A stretch of DNA of 19,241 nucleotides from assembly GCA_900770605.1 (NCBI GenBank), contig CAAGKS010000003.1, positions 1-19,241 of the forward strand, in the 5' to 3' direction. The DNA comes from Clostridia bacterium. Lineage in GTDB: Bacteria > Bacillota > Clostridia > Oscillospirales > CAG-272. Below the pieces are notes generated by a model. It was not told where the DNA came from and searched no databases. It saw only the letters and a list, made by a program, of their open reading frames with translations. Made by a program: the position numbers and the translations under genes. This document shows positions 12,501 through 19,241 of the stretch, piece after piece; positions within the stretch are counted from its first letter, which is position 1, and every line of letters begins with the position of its first letter.

Positions 12501-13580
12501 TTATACGCAGATGAGGTTGAGATCCCACGCGGGAACGTACGGATAGCGGCGCAGATAGAGCTTATATTCGGGACCTAGGGCGTGTATTTGCAAGGGAAGC
12601 GCGAACAGGTCCTCGCTTCTGTGGTAGACGGATACGAGCAGCTTGGGGGCGCAGGAGAGAATCGTTTGACTGCTTCCGATGATAGCCTCGCGCTCGCAGC
12701 CCTCAACGTCGTATTTTACGTAATCAACGGATTTTCCGCCGAGCGCAATATCAAGCGACGTGCCCTGTATCTGCACGGTTTTTGCCTTGGCGAAAAGTCC
12801 TGAATTTCTGTTTCCCTCGTCGCCGAAGGTAAGCTCGGCGTTCTCGTTCCACGCTGCCGCGTGGAGCGCGTTCACCTTTATGCTCTCGGGGAGCGTGGCG
12901 CAAAACTCCGTGAGCTTGCGGAAGCTGCGTCTGTCCGGCTCGAACGCGGTGACGTCCGAGAGGGCGGGGGAGTAGCGCATAAGCTCGCGTATGGTGTCGC
13001 CGTTATATGCGCCGAGGTCGGCGTATGAGCGTATGCTATCGGCGCAGAGAAGCTCTTTGTAGACCTCGTCCTTGTCCGATTGAGCCGCAAAGAGATAGCG
13101 TATATCTCCGCTGAGCTTATAGTTTATCACGTTCTCAAAGATATCCCTTGAGGTCTGATCTGCGAGCAGGCCGTATGCCTGTGTGAGCTCGTCTCTGTGC
13201 GCTCTTGCAAAGTCAAGCGTGAATATCTCGCCGTCGCACACGGGAACGTCGGGCGCGTAAAGCTCGCACTCCTCTCCGATGCGCTTGAAATTTGCAAGCA
13301 CGTCGGGCAGGCAGGACGCGAAGGAGAGCAGAACTATGATGTTTTGCGCGCCGTACTTTTGCTTGATCTCGCTATATGACAGCACGACCTTGCCGTGAAA
13401 GCTATGTCCGCGCACAAATCCGTCACTTGCGAAAAAGTCGCAGATCTCTATTTTGTAGCGCTCACATACGGCGAGTATTTTGTCAGCTCCGTTTCCCATT
13501 CCGTACATTACTATTTTTTTGTCCGTTGTGGCAAGGTACTGCCAGAGGTCGATTTTTATCTGACTGTGTTGTAAATTCAT
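12501..13580 (-). CDS. FkbM-family SAM-dependent methyltransferase
   Basis: A 359-residue two-domain protein. The N-terminal part (about 15-110) has a Rossmann-like fold start, KKIVMYGMGNGADKI, with a GxGxG-like loop. The C-terminal part (about 180-340) is the FkbM methyltransferase domain: YADLGAYNGDTIRELM (SAM-binding motif I), VTAFEPDRRSFRKL, and DYVKYDVEGCEREAI followed by a terminal beta-rich stretch. FkbM enzymes O-methylate sugars or small molecules. The N-terminal fusion resembles those in polysaccharide-related clusters, yet no glycan genes surround it here. AGGAGAGG precedes the ATG by 2-3 bp. It runs divergently from the HIT gene. The substrate is unknown. Confidence 0.85.
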   Translation of the reverse strand: MNLQHSQIKIDLWQYLATTDKKIVMYGMGNGADKILAVCERYKIEICDFFASDGFVRGHSFHGKVVLSYSEIKQKYGAQNIIVLLSFASCLPDVLANFKRIGEECELYAPDVPVCDGEIFTLDFARAHRDELTQAYGLLADQTSRDIFENVINYKLSGDIRYLFAAQSDKDEVYKELLCADSIRSYADLGAYNGDTIRELMRYSPALSDVTAFEPDRRSFRKLTEFCATLPESIKVNALHAAAWNENAELTFGDEGNRNSGLFAKAKTVQIQGTSLDIALGGKSVDYVKYDVEGCEREAIIGSSQTILSCAPKLLVSVYHRSEDLFALPLQIHALGPEYKLYLRRYPYVPAWDLNLICV

Positions 13581-13589
13581 TGCCTCTCC

Positions 13590-13618
13590 TTGACTTTTGT
13601 ATATATTTGTGCTATAAT
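13590..13618 (+). promoter_or_regulatory. Promoter of the HIT-ABC unit
   Basis: TTGACT (13590-13595, 5/6), 17-bp spacer, TATAAT (13613-13618) preceded by TGC (extended -10). The -35 box lies only 10 bp from the divergent FkbM start codon, so it overlaps that gene's 5' untranslated region. Confidence 0.85.
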
Positions 13619-13673
13619 CACCTTATCTATGTATTATAACTATATTCTAACATATAACGGAGGAAAAATCAAT

Positions 13674-14012
13674 ATGGACTGCTTATTCTGTAAAATTGCC
13701 GCAGGCGAGATCCCCGCAAACAAGGTCTATGAGGACGATATGTGCCTTGCTTTTTACGATATAGCTCCGCAAGCGCCCGTTCACGTGCTTGTGATACCTA
13801 AGTGCCATATCGCCTCGGTCGATGCCGTAAACGAGCAGAACGTAAGGTACGTGACCAATATATTTGAAAAGATACCCACCATTGCAAGCACGCTTGGTCT
13901 TGAAAACGGTTATCGCGTTATAACCAACTGCGGCGCGGACGGCGCGCAGAGCGTGTTACACCTGCATTTCCATATTCTCGGCGGTAAGAAGCTGCCCGAG
14001 ACCATAGTTTGA
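13674..14012 (+). CDS. HIT-family nucleotide hydrolase (Hint-like)
   Basis: A 112-residue histidine-triad protein that hydrolyses nucleoside phosphoramidates or AMP-lysine type adducts. The N-terminal CLFCKIAAGEIP contains a CxxC pair (Cys3, Cys6) common in bacterial Hint proteins. The catalytic triad is HLHFHILGG (His96, His98, His100). GGAGG precedes the ATG at 13674; earlier in-frame ATGs lie upstream of or within the promoter. Its stop overlaps a TTG and sits 2 bp before the likely ABC-transporter ATG, so the two genes are probably translated together. Confidence 0.94.
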   Translation: MDCLFCKIAAGEIPANKVYEDDMCLAFYDIAPQAPVHVLVIPKCHIASVDAVNEQNVRYVTNIFEKIPTIASTLGLENGYRVITNCGADGAQSVLHLHFHILGGKKLPETIV

Positions 14013-14014
14013 GT

Positions 14015-15964
14015 ATGATCGGTGGAATGCCTCCCATGAGGAGTATGAACGATCCGTACGACAGAGTACCGCGTCCGCGCAGCGCACGCGAGATCCCCAA
14101 ATATTTCGCTCAGCTCGTCTCGGGATTTATTTCGAGACTTGCATACACCATAAAGATGGTCTGGAATACGGGACACTGGATACTTGTCAGTATGGTGGTC
14201 ATTGCCGTGCTTACGGGAATCATGCCGATAATCGGCTCTCTTATCTCAAAGGAGATACTTAACGAGCTGCAAAATATCATAGCGGGAAGAATAGTTGCAG
14301 ACGCCACGGGCGTTGGATTTGCGGCGGTATTCTGGGGATCTATGGTAATGTCGCTGCTGATATTCTTCTTTATCTACAAGATAGTCAACCAGCTCGTTAT
14401 CCGCATAAACATAGCGGTCACGCGTATTGCGGGTGAAAAGGTGGTAAGATACGTCAAGCTTCAGATAATGGAGAAGGCAAAGACGGTGGACATTGCCAGC
14501 TTTGATATTCCCGAGTTCTATGAGAAGCTTGAGAACGCAAACAGAGAGGCGGGCATGCGTCCTATCAACGTGCTGTCCTCTACGTTTGACGCGATAAGCC
14601 ATCTTATAAGCATAATCTCTTACATCGTAATTCTTGCTACCGCGCCCGGAATGTGGTGGGCGGCGGTAATTATGATGATAGTTTCCGTGCCTACGGCGGT
14701 CATCAATTTCATATACAAGCGCAAGGGCTTTTTGTATATGCGCCGTCGCTCAAAGGAGCGCAGGCAGATGAACTATTACTCTGACACCATGGTCAACAAG
14801 GACATGGTCAAGGAGATAAGAATGTTCAATCTCGGAGACACCTTTATTGACAAGTACAAGAGCGTTTTTGCAGGCTACTACAAGGGTCTGCGCAAGCTTA
14901 TCGTGCGCGAGAACGCTTGGCAGATAGGCGTTACCGTGTTAGCATCTATCGTTAACTGCGCGTTTTTCGCTCTCGTTGCCTACAAGGTATTTGACGGACA
15001 GATACAGATAGGTGACTACACGCTTTACACGGGCGCGCTTACGTCCATCGCAAGTACCGTTGCGGCGCTTATAAGCGTTTCCGCAAACGTCTATGAGGGT
15101 ACGCTTTATATCGACAACCTTATGGCGTTTATGAAGGTCGAGGCTAAGATAGTTCCTGCGAGCGAGCAGCCAAAGACTGTATTGCGCGGACAGCCGCACA
15201 CTATCGAATTCGTTGGTGTGAGCTTTGCATATCCCGGCAGTGAGCGCTTGGTGCTCAAAAACATCAACCTCACGATAAGACCCGGCGAGACTGCGGTGTT
15301 GGTCGGTCTTAACGGCGCGGGAAAGACGACATTCATAAAACTTCTCACCCGTCTTTACGATCCCACCGAGGGCGTTATATTGCTCGATGGCAAGGACATA
15401 AGAGAGTATGACGTCAAGGAGCTTTACGCGATGTTTGGCATCATATTCCAGGATTTTGGAAAGTACGCGTTTGACGTATCTGAAAACATACATTTCGGTG
15501 ACATTTCCAGAGACGCCGACGAAGAAGCAATAAAGCAGGCTGCCGCGGCGGCTAACGCGAGCGAGTTTATAGCGCGTCTCCCTCACGGATACGAAACGCC
15601 TCTTATGAGGGTGTTTGAGCCGAGCGGAGTGGAGCTTTCTATTGGACAGTGGCAGAAGCTGGCGATAGCAAGAGCGTTTTACAGCACCTCGGATATACTC
15701 ATACTCGACGAGCCTACGGCGTCTCTCGATCCCATCGCCGAGCAGGAGATATTCAATCAGTTTGACGAGCTTCGTCGCGACAAGACCACTATCTTCGTAT
15801 CTCACAGACTTTCCAGCGCGACTATCGCTTCAAAGATAATAGTGCTTGAATACGGAGAGCTCGTTGAAGAGGGAACTCACAAGGAGCTTATGGAGAAGAA
15901 GGGAAAATATTACGAGCTGTTCTCCACTCAGGCGCGCAGATACGTGGAAAATTCGGTGGATTGA
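14015..15964 (+). CDS. ABC transporter half-molecule (permease-ATPase fusion)
   Basis: About 649 residues: a cytoplasmic N-terminus rich in Pro/Met/Arg, a six-helix membrane domain (about 45-370), and an ATPase domain (about 388-635). ATPase motifs: Walker A GLNGAGKTT (about 430), Q-loop GIIFQDFGKY, signature LSIGQWQKLAIARAF (about 541), Walker B ILILDEPTASLD (about 558) and SHRL (H-loop). The signature has Ile where the common form has Gly (LSIGQ). As a single half-transporter it should act as a homodimeric exporter; the substrate is unknown. The start is uncertain: ATG at 14015 is coupled to the HIT stop, but ATGs at 14027, 14036 and 14045 are also possible and no well-spaced binding site is visible. 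Confidence 0.9.
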   Translation: MIGGMPPMRSMNDPYDRVPRPRSAREIPKYFAQLVSGFISRLAYTIKMVWNTGHWILVSMVVIAVLTGIMPIIGSLISKEILNELQNIIAGRIVADATGVGFAAVFWGSMVMSLLIFFFIYKIVNQLVIRINIAVTRIAGEKVVRYVKLQIMEKAKTVDIASFDIPEFYEKLENANREAGMRPINVLSSTFDAISHLISIISYIVILATAPGMWWAAVIMMIVSVPTAVINFIYKRKGFLYMRRRSKERRQMNYYSDTMVNKDMVKEIRMFNLGDTFIDKYKSVFAGYYKGLRKLIVRENAWQIGVTVLASIVNCAFFALVAYKVFDGQIQIGDYTLYTGALTSIASTVAALISVSANVYEGTLYIDNLMAFMKVEAKIVPASEQPKTVLRGQPHTIEFVGVSFAYPGSERLVLKNINLTIRPGETAVLVGLNGAGKTTFIKLLTRLYDPTEGVILLDGKDIREYDVKELYAMFGIIFQDFGKYAFDVSENIHFGDISRDADEEAIKQAAAAANASEFIARLPHGYETPLMRVFEPSGVELSIGQWQKLAIARAFYSTSDILILDEPTASLDPIAEQEIFNQFDELRRDKTTIFVSHRLSSATIASKIIVLEYGELVEEGTHKELMEKKGKYYELFSTQARRYVENSVD

Positions 15965-15994
15965 GGCGGATCTTGAAAAAAGCTCAAAAATTTG

Positions 15995-16023
15995 TTGACA
16001 ATTTCAGACGAATTTTATATAAT
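15995..16023 (+). promoter_or_regulatory. Full-consensus promoter of aspartate kinase
   Basis: TTGACA (15995-16000), 17-bp spacer, TATAAT (16018-16023). The roughly 60-nt leader contains only a small ACGGGT/ACCCGT hairpin (16044-16062) followed by four T, far too short for an L box. Confidence 0.92.
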
Positions 16024-16089
16024 GGTAAGGTAAAGTGAATTTTACGGGTATATCCGACCCGTTTTCAAAAGAAAGGGAAAATTACAGCG

Positions 16090-17406
16090 ATGAATGTTAA
16101 GGTTGTAAAGTTTGGCGGAAGCTCCCTGGCAGACGCCGACCATTTCAGACAGGTTGCAAACATAATAAAGGCAGATCCTGCAAGAAGATACGTAGTGCCT
16201 TCTGCACCCGGAAAGAGAAGCAGTGACGATACCAAGGTAACGGATATGCTTTACCGTTGCTACGATATGGTACGTAACAACGAGAGCATTGACGAGTACT
16301 ATGAGCTTATCTGCGAAAGATATAACGGCATTATAAAGGATCTCGGAATAGATTTCGATATCACGGGCGAGCTTGAGTACGTCAAGAGCGCTATGCAGCA
16401 CCGCTCGGGTCGTGACTTTGCGGCAAGCCGCGGAGAATATCTCAACGGTCTTATTCTTGCAAAGTATCTCAAATACGATTTCGTAGATGCTGAAAACGTA
16501 ATATATTTCAAGGACAACGGCACGTTCGACCAGGAAAAGACCAACGAGGCTATGCGCCGCGAGCTTATGCAGCACAAGAATGCGGTAATTCCCGGATTTT
16601 ACGGTGTTATGCCCAACGGCACTATCAAGACCTTTTCAAGAGGTGGCTCTGACATCACGGGCTCAATAGTAGCGCGCGCGGTCGAGGCTGATCTTTACGA
16701 GAACTGGACTGACGTATCAGGCTTTATGATGGCTGACCCGAGAATAATCTCCTCTCCTGCGGCTATCGACGTTATTACTTACAGAGAGCTTCGTGAGCTT
16801 TCTTACATGGGTGCTACCGTTTTGCACGAGGACGCTATATTCCCCGTAAGATACGCGGGTATTCCGATAAACATCAAGAACACAAACGCTCCCTCCGATG
16901 CGGGAACTATGATAGTTGCAGAGTCCTCTGAATTTGATGCGGAGAGGATCATAACCGGTATTGCAGGTAAGAAGGGCTTCTCCGTAATTACCATCGAGAA
17001 GGATATGATGAACGCCGAGATCGGATTTGGCAGAAAGGTGCTTGAGGTGCTTGAGGACAACGAGATCTCCTTTGAGCATTTGCCCTCGGGAATCGACAAT
17101 ATGAGCATCGTGGTTTCAAGCGCTGAGCTTGACGGCAGACGCGACAAGGTCATTTCTGCTATCAACAGAGCAGTAAGACCCGACAGCCTTCACATCGAGG
17201 ACGGTCTTGCTCTTATCGCTATCGTTGGACGCGGAATGGTCAAGGCAAGAGGTACTGCGGCAAGAGTATTTGACGCTATCTCACGCTCGGGCGCGAACAT
17301 CAGAATGATAGATCAGGGATCGAGCGAGATCTCCATTATCGTTGGTGTTGAGGAGCACGAGTTTGACGTTACTCTCAAGCATATCTACAACGAGTTCGTG
17401 CAGTAA
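16090..17406 (+). CDS. lysC: Aspartate kinase (aspartokinase)
   Basis: A 438-residue enzyme phosphorylating aspartate, the entry step to lysine, DAP, threonine and methionine. The kinase domain begins VKFGGSSLAD (6-15); the SRGGSDITGS motif is near residue 183 and YENWTDVSGFMMADPR follows. Two ACT regulatory domains occupy about 288-438 (ITGIAGKKGFSVITIEKD, then GLALIAIVGRGM and SRSGANIRMIDQGSSEISI), so allosteric feedback by an amino acid is expected, effector not determinable. AAAGGGA precedes the ATG. It is monocistronic with a consensus promoter and a terminator. The symbol is generic; which isozyme class it belongs to is not settled. Confidence 0.93.
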   Translation: MNVKVVKFGGSSLADADHFRQVANIIKADPARRYVVPSAPGKRSSDDTKVTDMLYRCYDMVRNNESIDEYYELICERYNGIIKDLGIDFDITGELEYVKSAMQHRSGRDFAASRGEYLNGLILAKYLKYDFVDAENVIYFKDNGTFDQEKTNEAMRRELMQHKNAVIPGFYGVMPNGTIKTFSRGGSDITGSIVARAVEADLYENWTDVSGFMMADPRIISSPAAIDVITYRELRELSYMGATVLHEDAIFPVRYAGIPINIKNTNAPSDAGTMIVAESSEFDAERIITGIAGKKGFSVITIEKDMMNAEIGFGRKVLEVLEDNEISFEHLPSGIDNMSIVVSSAELDGRRDKVISAINRAVRPDSLHIEDGLALIAIVGRGMVKARGTAARVFDAISRSGANIRMIDQGSSEISIIVGVEEHEFDVTLKHIYNEFVQ

Positions 17407-17446
17407 GCGCGAGGAGAATTTCTGATTTTAATGAAATAGAACAAAG

Positions 17447-17494
17447 AATTGGTGGAGTGCCGAAGAAATACGGCTGCTCCACCAATTTTGTTTT
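17447..17494 (+). terminator. Intrinsic terminator of aspartate kinase
   Basis: AATTGGTGGAG (17447-17457) pairs with CTCCACCAATT (17477-17487); inner GCCG/CGGC (17459-17462 / 17471-17474) extends it, followed by TTGTTTTG. It may act weakly on the opposing hrb transcript as well. Confidence 0.9.
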
Positions 17495-17535
17495 GATCTT
17501 TATTCAATTGAAGTTTTTTGCCACGCAACTAGCAT

Positions 17536-17568
17536 AGGGCTTTGCCCTAAGCCGCATATGGCTTCGCC
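17536..17568. repeat. Adjacent small hairpins between terminator and hrb
   Basis: AGGGC-TTT-GCCCT (17536-17548) is followed at once by AAGCC-GCATAT-GGCTT (17549-17564) and an overlapping GGC-TTC-GCC. There is no U tract on the minus strand right after them, so they look more like repeat remnants than an hrb terminator. Confidence 0.35.
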
Positions 17569-17603
17569 CCTGAGAAAATCCGATAAATCCGCTGCCTAAG
17601 TCT

Positions 17604-18215
17604 TTAAGACATTGGCTCGAAGTCTTCAGCGCCGTGCAGACACCAAGGGCATTCGAAGTCGGCGGGGAGTGTTTCTCCCTCGTAAACGTAGCCGCAGATC
17701 TTACAAACGTAGCCCTTTGCTTTTTTCTGAGGAGCGGGCTTGATATGCGCGAAGTAGTATTCGTAGGTGACGCTCTTTTCGCTGCTGAGCACCTCTGCCT
17801 CGGTAACCTCTGCAACGAACATCATATGCGTTCCGCAATCTACCGTCTGGCATACCTTTGCGCTTATAAACGCGTTAGTGTTATCGCCGAGCGCGAGAAG
17901 TCCGTTTGCGGTCCTGCGGGTGTTTGCAAGTCCCTCGAATTTATCCTTATCTCTGCCGCTTGCAAAGCCAAAGCGCTCAAAGATAGAAAAGGGTGCGCTT
18001 TCCGTCAGCACGCAGACGTTGAACACGCCTGTATTCAATATCATCTCGCAGGTGAGGTTCTTTTTATTGACTGCGATGCAGATCTGCTTGGGGGTGTCGG
18101 TGACCTGTATGGCCGTGTTTATAATACAGCCGTTATCCTTACCTCCCTCAGCGGCGGTGAGCACGAAAAGTCCGTATGAAAGCTTGAACATAGCGGTGTT
18201 ATCAATGTTACTCAT
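17604..18215 (-). CDS. Flavin reductase-rubredoxin fusion (high-molecular-weight rubredoxin)
   Basis: A 203-residue two-domain redox protein. Residues about 1-155 are an FMN-binding flavin-reductase-like domain (MFKLSYGLFVLTA, NGCIINTAIQVTDTP, GVFNVCVLTES). Residues about 168-203 are a rubredoxin with the iron site CKIC...CPWC (Cys171, 174, 189, 192). Such Hrb proteins pass electrons from NADH-linked donors to flavodiiron proteins for O2 or NO reduction in anaerobes. This links it to oxidative-stress defence by family knowledge; no flavodiiron gene is in the window. AGGAGA lies 5 bp before the ATG, and it has its own promoter at 18258-18286. Confidence 0.93.
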   Translation of the reverse strand: MSNIDNTAMFKLSYGLFVLTAAEGGKDNGCIINTAIQVTDTPKQICIAVNKKNLTCEMILNTGVFNVCVLTESAPFSIFERFGFASGRDKDKFEGLANTRRTANGLLALGDNTNAFISAKVCQTVDCGTHMMFVAEVTEAEVLSSEKSVTYEYYFAHIKPAPQKKAKGYVCKICGYVYEGETLPADFECPWCLHGAEDFEPMS

Positions 18216-18257
18216 AAATATCTCCTTTTTGAAAAGAATTTCGGTATCTTTAAGTAT

Positions 18258-18286
18258 ATTATAGGCAAAAAACGCAAATAAGTCAA
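18258..18286 (-). promoter_or_regulatory. Promoter of the flavin reductase-rubredoxin gene
   Basis: Minus strand: TTGACT (18286-18281, 5/6), 17-bp spacer, TATAAT (18263-18258). It lies 43 bp before the ATG. Confidence 0.85.
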
Positions 18287-18352
18287 TTATTTATTAAAAA
18301 AATAAAAGAAATTTGTTTTAAAAAAAGTATATTCGATTTTTTTTTCGTACAT

Positions 18353-18358
18353 TATAAT
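18353..18358 (+). promoter_or_regulatory. Possible -10 element upstream of dnaG
   Basis: A perfect TATAAT 70 bp before dnaG, preceded by a run of nine T. No acceptable -35 hexamer sits at 16-18 bp, so this is only a candidate; the T-rich run may act as an upstream element. Confidence 0.35.
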
Positions 18359-18427
18359 GTATTGAATTGTAAAATGGCGTTTTGCGCCGTATATTTTTGA
18401 TTTATCTCGACGGAAAGGAGAAGCGCG

Positions 18428-19208
18428 ATGATACCGAAAGAGATAATTGACGAAATAGTGTATCGGAACGATATAGAGACCGTTATAGGCTCGTACGTGT
18501 CGCTCAAAAGAGCGGGATCGAATTATCAGGCGCCTTGTCCGTTCCACAGTGAGAGAACTCCGTCGTTTACGGTGTTTACGGCAACCAAGAGCTTTTATTG
18601 CTTCGGTTGCGGAGCGGGCGGTGACGTTATCACCTTTATTATGCGCTCCGAGAACGTGGACTACGTTGATGCCGTGAAGATACTTGCCGACAGGGCAGGC
18701 ATCAGTATTCCCGAGGACACCGACGTACCTCGAGAGAACGGCGTATCGAGAAAGAGGCTTTACGAGCTTAATCTCGCGGCGGCAAAGTTTTTCAGAGAGT
18801 GCCTTTTTGATAAGAGCATAGGCGCTGAGGCTATGGAATATCTGCACGGACGCCGTGAGCTTGATATGCCGACGATAAAGCGCTTTGGGCTTGGATATTC
18901 TCCAAACGATTTTACCGCCCTCACGAGGCGTATGCGCTCTCTCGGCTTTACTGAGGACGAGCTTATCGAGGCTTTCCTTTGCAAGAGAAGTCAGAAGACG
19001 GGCAGGCTCTTTGACCTTTACAGAAACCGCGTTATCTTCCCGATCATAGACACCTCGGGAAATATAGTGGCGTTCGGCGGAAGAGTTATGGACGGATCGG
19101 ATCCCAAATATCTCAACTCCTCTGACACCGCGGCGTTCAAAAAGAGCAGGCACCTATTCGCCCTCAATTATGCGCGTAAAAATGCGGCGGAGCAGATGAT
19201 ACTCTGCG
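18428..19208 (+). CDS. dnaG: DNA primase, 5' part (truncated by contig end)
   Basis: The first about 260 codons of the replicative primase that makes RNA primers for DNA synthesis. The zinc-binding domain is complete: CPFHSERTPSF with Cys37/His40 and FYCFGCGAGGDVI with Cys58/Cys61. The N-terminal part of the catalytic core follows: RVIFPIIDTSGNIVAFGGR, DPKYLNSSDTAAFKKSRHLF and AAEQMILCE, where the family normally continues with GYMDV of the TOPRIM domain. AAAGGAG lies 7 bp before the ATG. The reading frame runs on for a few codons (IGRAHV), but these come from sequencing adapter, so the real gene is cut at about 19208-19210 and the rest is missing. Confidence 0.96.
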
Positions 19209-19241
19209 AGATCGGAAGAGCACACGTCTGAACTCCAGTCA
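19209..19241 (+). other. Illumina TruSeq read-1 adapter sequence (assembly artefact)
   Basis: The final 33 bases begin AGATCGGAAGAGC and continue as the standard TruSeq 3' adapter to the contig end with no mismatch that I can see. They replace the expected TOPRIM continuation of dnaG. This is untrimmed adapter and not biological sequence. Confidence 0.97.

Noticed and set aside
19209..19231. Native C-terminus IGRAHV for the primase
   Set aside because: These residues are the translation of Illumina adapter, not primase sequence.

Overview
The window looks like a chromosomal contig from an uncultured, probably gut-dwelling, Clostridia-type Firmicute. The evidence is strong AGGAGG-type ribosome binding sites, near-consensus TTGACA-17-TATAAT promoters, an L-box lysine riboswitch, a ylmE-sepF-ylmG division cluster, a flavin reductase-rubredoxin fusion typical of anaerobes, and short palindromic repeats of a kind common in gut Clostridia. 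I cannot place it below class level. It is nearly all housekeeping chromosome. There are no phage genes, transposases, CRISPR arrays or rRNA/tRNA genes. The last 33 bases are Illumina adapter sequence, so the right end is an assembly artefact.

Layout. 1-470 is gene-free and packed with short palindromic repeats. 497-2246 (+) is a three-gene unit: an SPFH/stomatin-like membrane protein, a ribbon-helix-helix (Arc-like) regulator and a four-helix membrane protein of unknown function. Tandem TGATATCA palindromes 11 bp apart lie over its promoter. 2336-4369 (-) is a dapA-dapB operon behind a lysine riboswitch and intrinsic terminator. 4417-6819 (+) holds two tRNA-modification genes, queA and miaA, separated by about 390 bp of repeats. 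6871-12143 (+) is a division/envelope/translation cluster: HlyD-like membrane protein, ylmE/yggS, sepF, ylmG/yggT, lspA, rluD and a Cof-type HAD hydrolase. 12198-13580 (-) carries rpsU and an FkbM-type methyltransferase. 13674-15964 (+) carries a HIT protein and an ABC half-transporter. 16090-17406 (+) is aspartate kinase. 17604-18215 (-) is a flavin reductase-rubredoxin fusion. 18428-19208 (+) is the 5' part of dnaG, cut off by the adapter.

How the genes fit together. Aspartate kinase, DapA and DapB are steps of the aspartate-to-diaminopimelate/lysine route. Only dapAB shows an L box here; the kinase gene has its own consensus promoter. queA, miaA, rluD and rpsU all serve tRNA or ribosome function. 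SepF, YggT and LspA act at the membrane or septum.

The least ordinary signals are RNA-level or repeat-level. (1) A 14-bp perfect inverted repeat buries the rluD Shine-Dalgarno sequence; its downstream arm lies inside the coding sequence and copies the 16S rRNA 3' tail. (2) An unassigned two-domain structured leader sits between sepF and yggT and ends in a terminator-like stem. (3) A possible autoregulatory operator precedes the SPFH/RHH unit. (4) A mosaic of ATGAATTG-unit and GTAGGGG palindromic repeats lies between queA and miaA. I found no convincing wholly new multi-gene system.
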